The notes: a model not told the origin generated them from the letters alone. DNA of 40,806 nucleotides from an uncultured Prevotella sp. (GCA_900319715.1 ONPM01000035.1:1-40806), one strand, 5' to 3'; positions 1 through 8,261 are shown, counted from the stretch's first letter. Program-made: numbers and translations.

Positions 1-557
1 TACCCGAGAGACAATAATCGTGCCTCTGTGAGTTCTTGCCGACATTGTGTGATCTGCTCTTCAGCCTCTTGCTGTCCTTTTGCTGCCTCAGCCATCAGAT
101 TGTATGTCTTGGCATAGTCGTTGATGGTGGGTTCTGTCTTACGCAGACGGCGTTTCCTGGACTGCATAGGACGAGGCTCATCACGTATGATTTCTACAGA
201 ATCGGTCTTTCGATCCATTTCTGTCTCTCTCGGCTGTATTGCCCTTGCTGTGTCTGTCTTAGCCGTGAGAGCAGCGTTGTCAGGTTGCAGGTCGACTTGT
301 TCAGATGGTACTGCCATATAAAGCAAGCCTGCGACACTCGCTGCTGCAGCTACACCCCAGAAAGCCCATCTTCTCTTTTGCCGCTTTGGTTGCATCGCCT
401 CTATCTCGCTAAAGAGTTGCCGATAGTCCTCCCACTCTTCGGGTACATTCCCGCTGTGGAAATAATGAGCAAGAATGTCTTCTTCATCCAGCGTCGAAGT
501 GCCGTCCATATACTTGTCCAGCAACTTTGCGATATATTCCTTTGTGTACTTTATCAT
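1..557 (-). CDS. Anti-sigma-like membrane protein, 3' end cut by window edge
   Basis: About 185 codons are visible, running off the window at position 1. The start is fixed by an ATGA overlap with the stop of the sigma-factor gene (557-554), so the two are translationally coupled. The N-terminal ~60 residues are acidic and begin MIKYTKEYIAKLLDKYMDG, the look of a cytosolic sigma-binding region. One hydrophobic segment follows a KRQKRR stretch at about residues 64-83. After it comes a polar, probably periplasmic region rich in K/R/E. In Bacteroidales a small ECF sigma gene is commonly followed by a membrane protein of this plan that holds the sigma factor. The anti-sigma role is inferred from position and topology; I do not recognise a named domain in the visible part. 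Confidence 0.6.
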   Translation of the reverse strand, partial: MIKYTKEYIAKLLDKYMDGTSTLDEEDILAHYFHSGNVPEEWEDYRQLFSEIEAMQPKRQKRRWAFWGVAAAASVAGLLYMAVPSEQVDLQPDNAALTAKTDTARAIQPRETEMDRKTDSVEIIRDEPRPMQSRKRRLRKTEPTINDYAKTYNLMAEAAKGQQEAEEQITQCRQELTEARLLSLG

Positions 558-1048
558 CGTTTGTTCCTCCGTTTGATGTCCTCTAATAATGTTCGTCGTG
601 CCCTTGCCAATAGGGTGCTTACCGATGTGGTTTCGATGCCCAACAACTGGGCTATCTCCTCGTGACTTCGCCGTTCCACTTGTCGCATATATAATAAGGT
701 ACGCTGGGTGGTGGGCAGTTGCTGGAGTCTCTTAGTCAGCCAGACATCGTCTTCTTTCATCTCCAACTCTTCGAGTGGACTGGTATTCAGACTGATGATC
801 ATGGTCTCGTCCAATGTCTCTGAGGGTTTTCGTCGCCGATGGTTTCTCAGCATGTGCCTCGCCATCAGAGCAACAATGGCCTCTATCGTGCGATATTGCT
901 CCAGTTCGTCGTGCATTTGCCACAGGCGGAGCATCACATCCTGGGCGATGTCTTCTGCTTCGTCTTTGCCCGCTCCGTAGCCGATGCAAATGCTGAGAGC
1001 CTTCTGCCGCCACGTGCGGGCTTGCTGTTCAAATGCTATTCTGTCCAT
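554..1048 (-). CDS. ECF-type RNA polymerase sigma factor
   Basis: A 164-residue sigma-70-family protein of the extracytoplasmic-function class, which redirects RNA polymerase to a small regulon. Region 2 is seen in the segment with EAEDIAQDVMLRLW. Region 4 is a helix-turn-helix around HEEIAQLLGIETTSVSTLL near the C-terminus, after the typical QLPTTQRTLLYMR lead-in. The ATG at 1048 (MDRIAFEQQ) is preferred; an in-frame ATG at 1087 would add 13 residues unlike the family N-terminus. The stop overlaps the next start by 4 bp. A TAnnTTTG promoter core lies about 130 bp upstream inside a long hairpin. The target regulon cannot be told from the sequence. Confidence 0.9.
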   Translation of the reverse strand: MDRIAFEQQARTWRQKALSICIGYGAGKDEAEDIAQDVMLRLWQMHDELEQYRTIEAIVALMARHMLRNHRRRKPSETLDETMIISLNTSPLEELEMKEDDVWLTKRLQQLPTTQRTLLYMRQVERRSHEEIAQLLGIETTSVSTLLARARRTLLEDIKRRNKR

Positions 1049-1153
1049 GCTTTTTTTCCGCTGTACACTAATAAGACACAGAAACAAGTCAATGTCAAAC
1101 TTTATTTAATATTACTTAACTCTTTTACCATTCTGACTAGTTATTTGAAACAA

Positions 1154-1198
1154 AATCTCTTCATACTTGCTTTTTTCGTGCAAAGGTATGAAGAGATT
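1154..1198 (-). promoter_or_regulatory. Hairpin containing the -7 box of the sigma-factor operon
   Basis: Perfect 13-bp arms AATCTCTTCATAC (1154-1166) and GTATGAAGAGATT (1186-1198). They are prolonged inward by TTGC (1167-1170) with GCAA (1180-1183), giving a 17-bp stem with a 2-nt bulge and a 9-nt loop. On the minus strand the right arm and bulge contain TACCTTTG (1188-1181), a Bacteroidetes -7 box. No good TTTG -33 element was seen. It could be an operator for the sigma promoter or a terminator for the upstream lipoprotein gene. Confidence 0.5.
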
Positions 1199-1261
1199 CT
1201 TAATCTAATGAATTATCTGCCTGACATTTGTCTGACAATTCGCTGACAGTCGGCTAACTAT

Positions 1262-1285
1262 CTATGTTTCAGCCCGTAAACATAG
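1262..1285 (-). terminator. Stem-loop just after the lipoprotein gene
   Basis: Perfect 8-bp arms CTATGTTT (1262-1269) and AAACATAG (1278-1285) with an 8-nt loop, about 30 bp past the stop of the lipoprotein gene on the minus strand. There is no T run, so it may be an mRNA-stabilising 3' structure instead of an intrinsic terminator. Confidence 0.35.
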
Positions 1286-1314
1286 GTTCTGTCTGATTCT
1301 GTCTTGGGTTCGGA

Positions 1315-1965
1315 TTATTCTTCGTTGAGCTGGAAGTAGGTCAGATACCCAAACTCATTGTCCTGCCAGGAGTCATCGAAATCCTGCAACAGGGTGTTGC
1401 CTTCGTAAATGCCTGCGACATCAAACTGGAAGACACTCTGATTAGCAAACGGCTTGCCCGCATCCAGATCGGCTTTCGACAGAAGGAAATAGGTCTGGGA
1501 GTTTAGTTTCAACACCAAGTGATGATCAGCCCCGCCGTAATGAAGTGTGAGTGGAATGGCCGCAGGCTCAAAGCCCCAGTTGACATCGCCGGTGTCCTGC
1601 AGATTGTAGAAGCGATAGTCGACCAGAAAGTCCACATTGGGAGCGCCGGCCAGAGCCTCAGCCAAAGCCCGGTCTACCACCACGTTCGAGAGCAGGCTCA
1701 CAGGGTAGTCGTGGAAACAGACGGAGTGCATGGTCAGGTCAGTGACCGTCATCTGCACGCCCTCCTTCTTGACGGCCTTGGTGTCGCTGCCGCCATCGTT
1801 GTAGATGATGACATAGGTTCCCTTGTATTCGCCCGCTATGGCTTTGGCGTAGTCCTCCTTCTGCTTCGTCGTCATGCCGTGAAACACAGGGTCGCTGCTA
1901 CAGGCTGCGAAGGTCAGGGCAGCCAGCAGCGCAAAGAAGAGTTTTCTCATCACAGCCTTTCTCAT
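1315..1965 (-). CDS. DUF4840-like lipoprotein
   Basis: A 216-residue protein with a lipoprotein signal peptide: basic start, hydrophobic core and lipobox FAAC, with the cysteine near residue 22. It should be anchored in the outer or inner membrane facing the periplasm or surface. After the signal it reads KAIAGEYKGTYVIIYND, a pattern I associate with DUF4840 lipoproteins of Bacteroidales; the remainder looks like an all-beta domain. A second in-frame ATG at 1950 would give a shorter signal peptide and is equally acceptable. It is monocistronic between the sigma operon and the transposase gene. No enzymatic function can be assigned. Confidence 0.65.
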   Translation of the reverse strand: MRKAVMRKLFFALLAALTFAACSSDPVFHGMTTKQKEDYAKAIAGEYKGTYVIIYNDGGSDTKAVKKEGVQMTVTDLTMHSVCFHDYPVSLLSNVVVDRALAEALAGAPNVDFLVDYRFYNLQDTGDVNWGFEPAAIPLTLHYGGADHHLVLKLNSQTYFLLSKADLDAGKPFANQSVFQFDVAGIYEGNTLLQDFDDSWQDNEFGYLTYFQLNEE

Positions 1966-2051
1966 TTTAATTAACTACTATGTGTTAAACGCATTGCAAC
2001 ATCGTTTTATTGTGTACGTAGCCGCTCTTCACTGTTTGGCGATTGTTTGTT

Positions 2052-3044
2052 TCAGTCTGTTGCTGTAGTACAGCAACATACGGAACAGAGAGTGCGGGCC
2101 ATGTCGTTCAGGGAGAGGCATTGGCTGCGGCTGATGGTTGTGCGCTCGTTGTGGTGCTCCCACGGCGCGAGGATGAGCAGCTGCCCTCGGGCACAGGCCT
2201 CCATGCGCTGCCCGCCCGGCTTGGCCAGGTCAGTGAAGCCGTTCTCCTGCAGATAGACAAGGGGGAAGCCTTGCTCAAAGGCGGCACGCATCACAGCCTT
2301 CTCGCCCGGCGAGATGGAGGGCGATACCAGCACAGCGCCCCTTGCAGCGGCTTTCGTAAAGTAAGCCACACGCTCATGTATCTCAGCCTCCGTCAGTCGG
2401 CGGGAGCATTGCACCTGCAACAAGACCGGCCGCTGCAGGAGGAACCGGTTGCCGATGGCAGAGAACGACATGTTTCCAACGGTCAAGTCCCTCTGTATGC
2501 GGAAGAGGTCGGGGTGCTCCCGCTTCATCAGCAGTCGGCGCGGGTTGTCACGCAGGTAGTCGTTCCAGCGCTTCAGCTGGTCTTTTTGCAGCAGGAGCTT
2601 GTCGTTGTAGCTCGGCTCAAAGAGCAGGCCGTGCTTGCGGTCTTCTTTCTTCTGTCCTGTTTGTTGCTGTAATACAGCAACAGACGCAACAGAGGGAACG
2701 AGGGCGCGGAAAGCCTTGTTACAGCCCTGCTTGAAGCCGAGCAGCACCTTGCCCAGCGGCTTGTCGATGCGCTCCTTCACAAAGAGGATGCCGTGGAAAT
2801 GGTCGGGCATCAGCTGAAAGGCCAGCACCTCTATTTGCGGGTAGCGTAGGGCTATTTCATGCCAGCACTGCTCCACGCAACGCCCCAGCTCTGTGGGCTC
2901 GGTGCGCGGAAGGTCTGGGGAGCCTGGCTGCCCGTCGCTCCTGCCTACGACCTGCCCTAACAAAGGGCGGCGGTCCTCGGTCACCATCGTAATCATATAC
3001 ATCTGCCGTTCCTGATAGTCGTGCCCCACCATACGGCGATGCAT
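2052..3044 (-). CDS. RAYT-like HUH (Y1) transposase fused to a Rossmann-like C-terminal domain
   Basis: A 330-residue protein. The N-terminal ~175 residues are a Y1 transposase of the REP-associated type. The metal-binding HUH pair is H82 and H84 in LMPDHFHGILF, and the likely catalytic tyrosine is Y163 in DYLRDNP, matching the family pattern Y-x-x-x-NP. The C-terminal half has SPSISPGEKAVMRAAFEQG and a later ARGQLLILAPW, which resembles a DprA/SLOG-type nucleotide-binding fold (fold assignment is inference). The palindrome at 2662-2682 is translated in the linker after residue 120; the one at 2058-2078 encodes the last residues. The start is uncertain: the frame stays open upstream without an ATG (YEKQKAFAGEKVPS precedes M), so the 5' end may be eroded. 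Probably single-copy and domesticated, not an active insertion sequence. Confidence 0.75.
   Translation of the reverse strand: MHRRMVGHDYQERQMYMITMVTEDRRPLLGQVVGRSDGQPGSPDLPRTEPTELGRCVEQCWHEIALRYPQIEVLAFQLMPDHFHGILFVKERIDKPLGKVLLGFKQGCNKAFRALVPSVASVAVLQQQTGQKKEDRKHGLLFEPSYNDKLLLQKDQLKRWNDYLRDNPRRLLMKREHPDLFRIQRDLTVGNMSFSAIGNRFLLQRPVLLQVQCSRRLTEAEIHERVAYFTKAAARGAVLVSPSISPGEKAVMRAAFEQGFPLVYLQENGFTDLAKPGGQRMEACARGQLLILAPWEHHNERTTISRSQCLSLNDMARTLCSVCCCTTATD
2058..2078. repeat. 21-bp REP-like palindrome, copy 1 (3' end of transposase gene)
   Basis: Arms TGTTGCTGTA and TACAGCAACA are perfect complements around a single G. The 12 bases after it (TACGGAACAGAG) match the flank of copy 2 at 10 of 12 positions, so the repeated unit is longer than the palindrome and both copies face the same way. 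It overlaps the final codons of the transposase gene. Confidence 0.8.
2662..2682. repeat. 21-bp REP-like palindrome, copy 2 (inside transposase gene)
   Basis: Same arms TGTTGCTGTA / TACAGCAACA around a single A, followed by GACGCAACAGAG. It sits in the coding sequence between the HUH segment and the tyrosine helix and is read in frame as part of SVAVLQQQ. Confidence 0.8.
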
Positions 3045-3179
3045 CGAAGGGACCTTCTCGCCGGCAAAGGCTTTCTGTTTCTCGTAGGTTTCTTGGTCTA
3101 TACAATGTCTTCTTACTTTATTGAGAAACGCGATACTCCCCTCTTTTATTGTCAGAACAGGCTGGATAGTCGTCTCCGC

Positions 3180-5564
3180 CTACTCATTCTTGATGCTGTT
3201 CACGGGATTCTCCGTGGCGTTCTTCCAGCTCTGGTAAGTTACCGTCAGCATAGTGATCAAGGTGATGAGCAGGAAAGACACTACGAACAGTAAGGGCGAT
3301 ATGGCGGTGCGGACGGCGAAGCCTTCGAGCCAGTGTTGCCCCAGCAGATAGCCGATGGGAGCCGCCACCACGAAGCACCCTAACAAGATGTAGAGGTATC
3401 GCTTCCAGAACATCATCAGGATTTCCTTCGTAGAACTGCCGAACACCTTGCGGATGCCTATCTCCTTGCGACGGTATTCGCTCTCGAACATTGTCAAGCC
3501 AAACACACCGATGATACTGATGAGGATGGCAAGCAGCGAGAACAACAGAATCTGCTGGGTGAAGAGCCTTTCCTGACGGTACGATTCCTCCAGCACATCG
3601 TCCACGTAGCGCAGGTCGCTGATGTCGGGCTTGCTTTCGTGTTCGTATTTCAGCACCACGTCCAGCACTTTCTCTTTGGCCTCGCGCTTGTCCACGCCCT
3701 TGGCCACACGCACTAAGAGGTGGTTGCGCCAGAAATCTCCCTTAAAGTAACCGTCACGGCTGGGCACCACGAAGGCGATGGGCTGCTGGCTGTCGTCCAC
3801 ACGCAAGGTGGTGTACTTGATGTCCTCGCAGAAGCCGACGACGGGCATGTCTTCGTCGTTGATGGGCTTATCGACGTCGAGCCAGGGATATTTCTTCTTG
3901 GCCGACTCACTGAAGATATACACGTCGCCGTCGGTCTGGCGGAAATTGCGGCCCTCCACGATGTCGATGCCCATCACGCTGAGGAAACGCCAGTCGACGA
4001 AGACGCAGGTAAACGTCATGTGCTTGTCGCCTTCGCCCCTGCCCCACGTCTGATAGCGGTCGCTACTGCCCAAGACGCTCTGGGCCAGGCTGGCTCCCTC
4101 TATGCCGGGAATCTTGCGCAGGTCGGCATCGATGGCATCGGCATGATTGCGCGTGTCGGGAGCCGTCGGCACCACCATCACTTCGTCCTTGTCGAAGCCA
4201 TAGTCGGTGTGGAAGATGAGGTAACTCTGCAGGTACATGACGCCCACACCGATGACCAGCATGAACGACACGACGAACTGCAGGCAGATCAGCGAGGTGC
4301 GCAGAATACGCCCTTTGGGCGACAGACCGAACGAGCCTTTCAGCACCAAGGCTGGCGGGAAGGACGTGACGTAGTACGACGGATAGGCCCCGGCCAACAG
4401 TCCCACCACAATGCTGATAAGCAGGGTGACGCCTACCAGCCACAGGTTATCTTGCAACAGGATGCTGCCCTGCACCAGCTTCTGCAAGCCTAAGTCGTGA
4501 GCCAGATAGACCATCGCCATCGCCCCCACGAATGCCAGCAGACTGATGATGACGGCCTCGGCCAGTAGACTGCCGCGCAGACTCGCCGTCGATGCGCCCA
4601 ACACTTTCTGCGTGTTGATGCTGCGGATGCGCAGCGGTGTCTCGGCCAGGGTAAAGTTCATGAAGTTGACGGCGGCTATCACCACGATCAGCAGCGAGAA
4701 GCAGATGAGCAGATAGACGGAACTCCTACTGACCGACTTGATGTTGGGCGAATCCTTGCTGAGGTCTTTCGCGAAATGGGTATCGGCAATAGGCGTCAAC
4801 ACCACTTGCAGGGCTTCCTCCTCTTGCTTGGTCTTCATGTTGAAGTCATTCTTGAACAACTCGATGGCTTTCTTGCGCATGGCAGTAATAACGTTCGGCA
4901 GGTTGGCCGAATCGTCCACACGGATATAAGCCTGATAGTTCCAGTTGTGGTAGTTGCCTTCATTGTCATTGGTACCCCTAAAGCAGATGCCGTGCAGGAA
5001 ATTGTTTTCAGGATAGTCTTCTATCACGGCACACACATTGAAAATCCAGTCATCCACCCATTTGTATTTCAAGGTTTTGCCCACCGCATGGACAGTGCCA
5101 AAGATGCGCATGGCTTCTGAACGTGGCAGCACGATATTGGGCAACTGGTTCAAGCCCTTCAAGTCACCGCAAATGACGGTTGGTTTGAACACGCTCATAA
5201 AGTCGTGAATGCCGAACACCAGATTCAGCGAATACTCCTGATCGTCCAACATATACTGGTCGACTCTTGTCCAGCCCTCTTCGATGCCATAGCCCTTGAT
5301 GTGCGGCGACGCTGCCGCCAACTGCTCCACCAGCGGGCGGGGCAATGTCACACCATAGTCCTCCATGCCAGACCCTAACTCCATCGTCAAGCGGAACAGC
5401 CTTTCGTGCTCCGTAAAACTCTTGTTGTAGCCCTGGTCGTAGTTGACCTGCGTCATGATGACAAAGAACGAGGCAAAGGCCAGGCTCAGGCCCAGCAGAT
5501 TCAGCAGGTTCGCTGTAACAAACTTACGGAATATCGATGTAAAGTTTCTGATAATTGTCTTCAT
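3180..5564 (-). CDS. MacB/FtsX-type ABC transporter permease
   Basis: A 794-residue inner-membrane permease of the MacB/LolCE (type VII ABC) superfamily. An N-terminal transmembrane helix (about 18-40) precedes a periplasmic MacB-PCD-like domain, then an FtsX core of three helices (about 285-410), a second periplasmic domain and a second FtsX core near the C-terminus. YRRKEIGIRKVFGSS, the cytoplasmic coupling motif, comes just before the last helices. This double-length plan is standard for Bacteroidetes permeases. It starts 4 bp after the adaptor gene, so it is cotranscribed with the adaptor and TolC. No ATP-binding subunit is encoded in the operon or nearby. The substrate is unknown; macrolide, peptide or lipoprotein-type cargo are all possible for the family. 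Confidence 0.9.
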   Translation of the reverse strand: MKTIIRNFTSIFRKFVTANLLNLLGLSLAFASFFVIMTQVNYDQGYNKSFTEHERLFRLTMELGSGMEDYGVTLPRPLVEQLAAASPHIKGYGIEEGWTRVDQYMLDDQEYSLNLVFGIHDFMSVFKPTVICGDLKGLNQLPNIVLPRSEAMRIFGTVHAVGKTLKYKWVDDWIFNVCAVIEDYPENNFLHGICFRGTNDNEGNYHNWNYQAYIRVDDSANLPNVITAMRKKAIELFKNDFNMKTKQEEEALQVVLTPIADTHFAKDLSKDSPNIKSVSRSSVYLLICFSLLIVVIAAVNFMNFTLAETPLRIRSINTQKVLGASTASLRGSLLAEAVIISLLAFVGAMAMVYLAHDLGLQKLVQGSILLQDNLWLVGVTLLISIVVGLLAGAYPSYYVTSFPPALVLKGSFGLSPKGRILRTSLICLQFVVSFMLVIGVGVMYLQSYLIFHTDYGFDKDEVMVVPTAPDTRNHADAIDADLRKIPGIEGASLAQSVLGSSDRYQTWGRGEGDKHMTFTCVFVDWRFLSVMGIDIVEGRNFRQTDGDVYIFSESAKKKYPWLDVDKPINDEDMPVVGFCEDIKYTTLRVDDSQQPIAFVVPSRDGYFKGDFWRNHLLVRVAKGVDKREAKEKVLDVVLKYEHESKPDISDLRYVDDVLEESYRQERLFTQQILLFSLLAILISIIGVFGLTMFESEYRRKEIGIRKVFGSSTKEILMMFWKRYLYILLGCFVVAAPIGYLLGQHWLEGFAVRTAISPLLFVVSFLLITLITMLTVTYQSWKNATENPVNSIKNE

Positions 5565-5568
5565 AGTC

Positions 5569-6822
5569 CTACTTCATTACTAATACCTCATTGTCCTTAA
5601 ATGCTTCGTAGCCGCTGGTGACGACGCGCTCGCCGGGCTCCAGGCCTTCCAGAACCTCGTAGTGCTGCGGGTTCTGGCGACCTATGCGGATGTTGCGGCG
5701 ATAGGCTTTGCTGCCATCAGAAGAGAGTACGAAGATCCACTGGCCGCCTGTGGTCTGGAAGAAAGTACCGCGAGGAATGATGATGGCCTGCTCAGGCTGG
5801 CCCAGTTCGAGATCGATGTAGTAGGTCTGACCTGTGCGGATGTTCTCAGGGCGCTCGCCTCGGAAGATGAAGTCGCAACGGAACTTGCCATCACGCACCT
5901 CGGGATAGACCTTGCGCACTTGCAACTGATACTGTTTGTCGCCTCGCGTAAAAGTGGCAGTAAGCCCCTGACGAACCCTGTCGATATAGTGCTCGTCGAT
6001 CTGGGCCTGCACCTTATAATCGCTGAGGTCGTTCAGCTGGCCTATCTTCTGTCCAGGGCTGATGCTCTGGCCCAGTTCCACATCGAGCAGACCCAGTTCG
6101 CCGTCGATGGCTGAGCGCACCTCGAGTTTGTCCTTACGCTGACGCACCAGCACCACGTTGCGACGCATGTTCTGCAGGTTGTCCTCCATCTGATCCATCT
6201 GAACGGTGCGATAGATGGAGTCCTGCTTCAGGCGCTTCGACACCAGCGAGCGCTTCTTGGCAGAGAGCTGATAGTCCTCCTGCGACTTGATGTAATCCTC
6301 CTTGCTGATGAGTTTCTCCTGATAGAGCCGCTGGTTCTGTTCGTAGGTGCGTTGCTTACGATGGGTGTCCATATCGAGTTGTGCCTGCTCCGTCTGGTTG
6401 TTCAGACGATCCTGCTGCATAGCCACCTGAGTGTTGCGTAGCAGGTTCTGCTTCTCTGCCAGTTCTGCCTCAGCGTTGAGGATCTGCAGGTCGAGGCCTG
6501 AATTGCTCAGGCGGACAATCACGTCGCCCTTCTTGACATGCGTGCCTTCTTCGACGACCTTCTCCATCACGATGCCCCCTTCCTCTGGCGAGATCTGCAC
6601 CACCTGGATGGGCAACACCTGTCCGTTGGTCCTTACATAGTCCTTGAACTCTGCCCGCTGTACCTCGCTGATGGTCAGTTCGTCCTTGCTCACTCTGAGC
6701 GTCGAGGCATGATGGCCGAAGACCACCCAAGTCAACAGCATCAGCAACAGGCATCCGCCTACTGCATACGGCCAGTACTTCATCAGCCGTTGTGTCTTTG
6801 TTCTTTCGATTACTCTGTCCAT
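5569..6822 (-). CDS. Efflux periplasmic adaptor (HlyD/MacA-type)
   Basis: A 417-residue membrane-fusion protein linking the permease to the TolC channel. The first ~15 residues are cytosolic, followed by one transmembrane helix (KYWPYAVGGCLLLMLLTWVV). Next come a lipoyl-type half with VVEEGTHVKKGDVIVRLSNSG, a long coiled-coil hairpin rich in Q/K/R/E (about residues 115-235), the second lipoyl half with LGQSISPGQKIGQL, and beta-barrel and membrane-proximal domains ending LEGLEPGERVVTSGYEAF. The start overlaps the TolC reading frame by 13 bp, as expected for a coupled operon. Role is inferred from domain plan and order. Confidence 0.92.
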   Translation of the reverse strand: MDRVIERTKTQRLMKYWPYAVGGCLLLMLLTWVVFGHHASTLRVSKDELTISEVQRAEFKDYVRTNGQVLPIQVVQISPEEGGIVMEKVVEEGTHVKKGDVIVRLSNSGLDLQILNAEAELAEKQNLLRNTQVAMQQDRLNNQTEQAQLDMDTHRKQRTYEQNQRLYQEKLISKEDYIKSQEDYQLSAKKRSLVSKRLKQDSIYRTVQMDQMEDNLQNMRRNVVLVRQRKDKLEVRSAIDGELGLLDVELGQSISPGQKIGQLNDLSDYKVQAQIDEHYIDRVRQGLTATFTRGDKQYQLQVRKVYPEVRDGKFRCDFIFRGERPENIRTGQTYYIDLELGQPEQAIIIPRGTFFQTTGGQWIFVLSSDGSKAYRRNIRIGRQNPQHYEVLEGLEPGERVVTSGYEAFKDNEVLVMK

Positions 6823-8159
6823 ATCGTTTCTCCATTATAATATCTTACTAATTCGTGCTTTACCATCGCCATCAACTGGCACTGCAACAGCGTGGCTTTC
6901 GACTGCAGGAGTTGTGTCGAGGTGGTATGCAGGTCGATGGCCGTCGAGAGTCCTTCCTCAAACTGACGGCGCGTCAGTTGGTAAGCCAGCGAGTCGGCCT
7001 CCACCTTATGCGTCATCTGCTCCGTCTGCTTCAGATAGGCCTGCCAGTCCTGCCAGGCCTCGCGACTCAGTTTCTGTAACTCCTGCTGCTTGTCCTCGTA
7101 GGCCTCACGGGCTATACGGTAGTTGTTCTTTGCACGACGGATGCTGGTGACCGTCTGCAGACGATTGAACAGGGGAATGCTCAGCGTGGCACCAATATAC
7201 TCGCCCATGTTGTTCTTGAACTGGTCGCTGAACGAGGTGGTTGTCTGCGAGTGGAGGGTTTTGAAATAGGTGGTGTTCAGGCCCGCACTCAGAGAGAGAG
7301 CAGGTAACAGCGCGGCACGGGCCTGACGCCACTCGTAAAGTCTGGCTTGCATCGTGTGGTATTGTTGTTGCAGGGCTGGGTGCCAGCCGTTGGCACCGCT
7401 GGTTCCAGGCATTGGCACCGCTGGTTCCAGGCTTTGGCACTGTTGGTTCCAGGCATTGGCACTATCAGTTCCAAGCATTGGAACGGAAATTGAAACTATA
7501 GTGTCAAGTGGCATAGACATCTGTCGTTTCAAGTCGAGCATGGCCGAAGCGCGCAGATTCTCCTGACGGGTCAGTTCGTAGGCCGCCTCAGCCTGCTGGG
7601 CTTCGATCTGTGCAAGGTCGGCAGCACTCTTGCGCCCCACCTCCACCAGCACCTGTGTCTGTCGCAACAGCAGGTCTGTCTCACGCTGTTTCTCCTCAGC
7701 CATCGCGACCGTCCCCTCATAGTACAGGGCGTTGACCCAGGCCTGCAGGGTGGCGATGGCCGTCTGGTCCTGTTGTTCTCGCAAGGCGTTGCGACCCATG
7801 AGCACACTCGCCTTGGCAGCCTTCAGGGCGTTCACTCGGCTGAAGCCGTCGAACACAGGCAGCGAGGCATACACGCTGTAGTCGTTATAGAAGGTGCTCA
7901 CATCGGTATAGCCGTTGGTCTCAGGGTCGATGGCGCGTCCGAAGTTGTACTGGGCTCCGATGCCGGCATTCACTGAGGGCAGGAAGTTGCCGACGGCCCC
8001 CAGCCTCGAAGCCTCGTAGTTGTCGAGTTCCAAGGCAGCACGGCGAACCTGGGTGTTGTGCTCCACAGCGTACTGCATACACCGCTGGGCTGTCCATACG
8101 GTCTGCGCCTGAACTGTAGCAGCGAGTGCTGAGAGGCTGAGAATGATTAGTTTCTTCAT
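6810..8159 (-). CDS. TolC-family outer membrane efflux protein
   Basis: About 449 residues counted from the ATG at 8159, which gives a clean signal peptide (MKKLIILSLSALAATVQAQ). The longer frame from 8207 would add an unlikely 16-residue leader and overlap the promoter. The two halves follow the internal duplication of TolC: each has heptad-rich alpha-helices and a short beta segment, for example LGAVGNFLPSVNAGIGAQY and LLPALSLSAGLNTTYF. Between the halves is an unusual segment, ANAWNQQCQSLEP through GANGW, encoded by a 22-bp tandem repeat (7390-7477). It is the first gene of the efflux operon, read from a well-formed promoter at 8184-8214. Confidence 0.9.
   Translation of the reverse strand: MKKLIILSLSALAATVQAQTVWTAQRCMQYAVEHNTQVRRAALELDNYEASRLGAVGNFLPSVNAGIGAQYNFGRAIDPETNGYTDVSTFYNDYSVYASLPVFDGFSRVNALKAAKASVLMGRNALREQQDQTAIATLQAWVNALYYEGTVAMAEEKQRETDLLLRQTQVLVEVGRKSAADLAQIEAQQAEAAYELTRQENLRASAMLDLKRQMSMPLDTIVSISVPMLGTDSANAWNQQCQSLEPAVPMPGTSGANGWHPALQQQYHTMQARLYEWRQARAALLPALSLSAGLNTTYFKTLHSQTTTSFSDQFKNNMGEYIGATLSIPLFNRLQTVTSIRRAKNNYRIAREAYEDKQQELQKLSREAWQDWQAYLKQTEQMTHKVEADSLAYQLTRRQFEEGLSTAIDLHTTSTQLLQSKATLLQCQLMAMVKHELVRYYNGETIWTE
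7390..7477. repeat. 22-bp tandem repeat inside the TolC gene (4 copies)
   Basis: Four contiguous units at 7390-7411, 7412-7433, 7434-7455 and 7456-7477. The first two differ only at the last base; the fourth is the most diverged. The core is TTGGCACCGCTGGTTCCAGG. Because 22 is not a multiple of 3, each unit is read in a different frame, and all minus-strand frames stay open through it. A related single copy (GGTTCCAGCCGTTGGCAC) occurs near 15342 in the glycosyltransferase gene. Confidence 0.9.
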
Positions 8160-8183
8160 ATCGTTTTTTATGATTTCGTGATG

Positions 8184-8214
8184 CAAAGTTATGGTTTTTA
8201 TTTCCATAGTACAA
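8184..8214 (-). promoter_or_regulatory. Promoter of the TolC-adaptor-permease operon
   Basis: On the minus strand TTG (8214-8212), a 20-bp spacer, then TAACTTTG (8191-8184), matching the Bacteroidetes housekeeping consensus. The start codon is about 25 bp downstream. Confidence 0.75.
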
Positions 8215-8261
8215 GCTTTAAAGGCCCTCTGGAGGCAGATTGTCTAATTTTTTTACACCTG

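Noticed and set aside
36-665. 209-codon plus-strand frame at the window start
   Set aside because: Antisense to the coupled sigma/anti-sigma-like pair, whose ATGA overlap and region 2/4 motifs are convincing.
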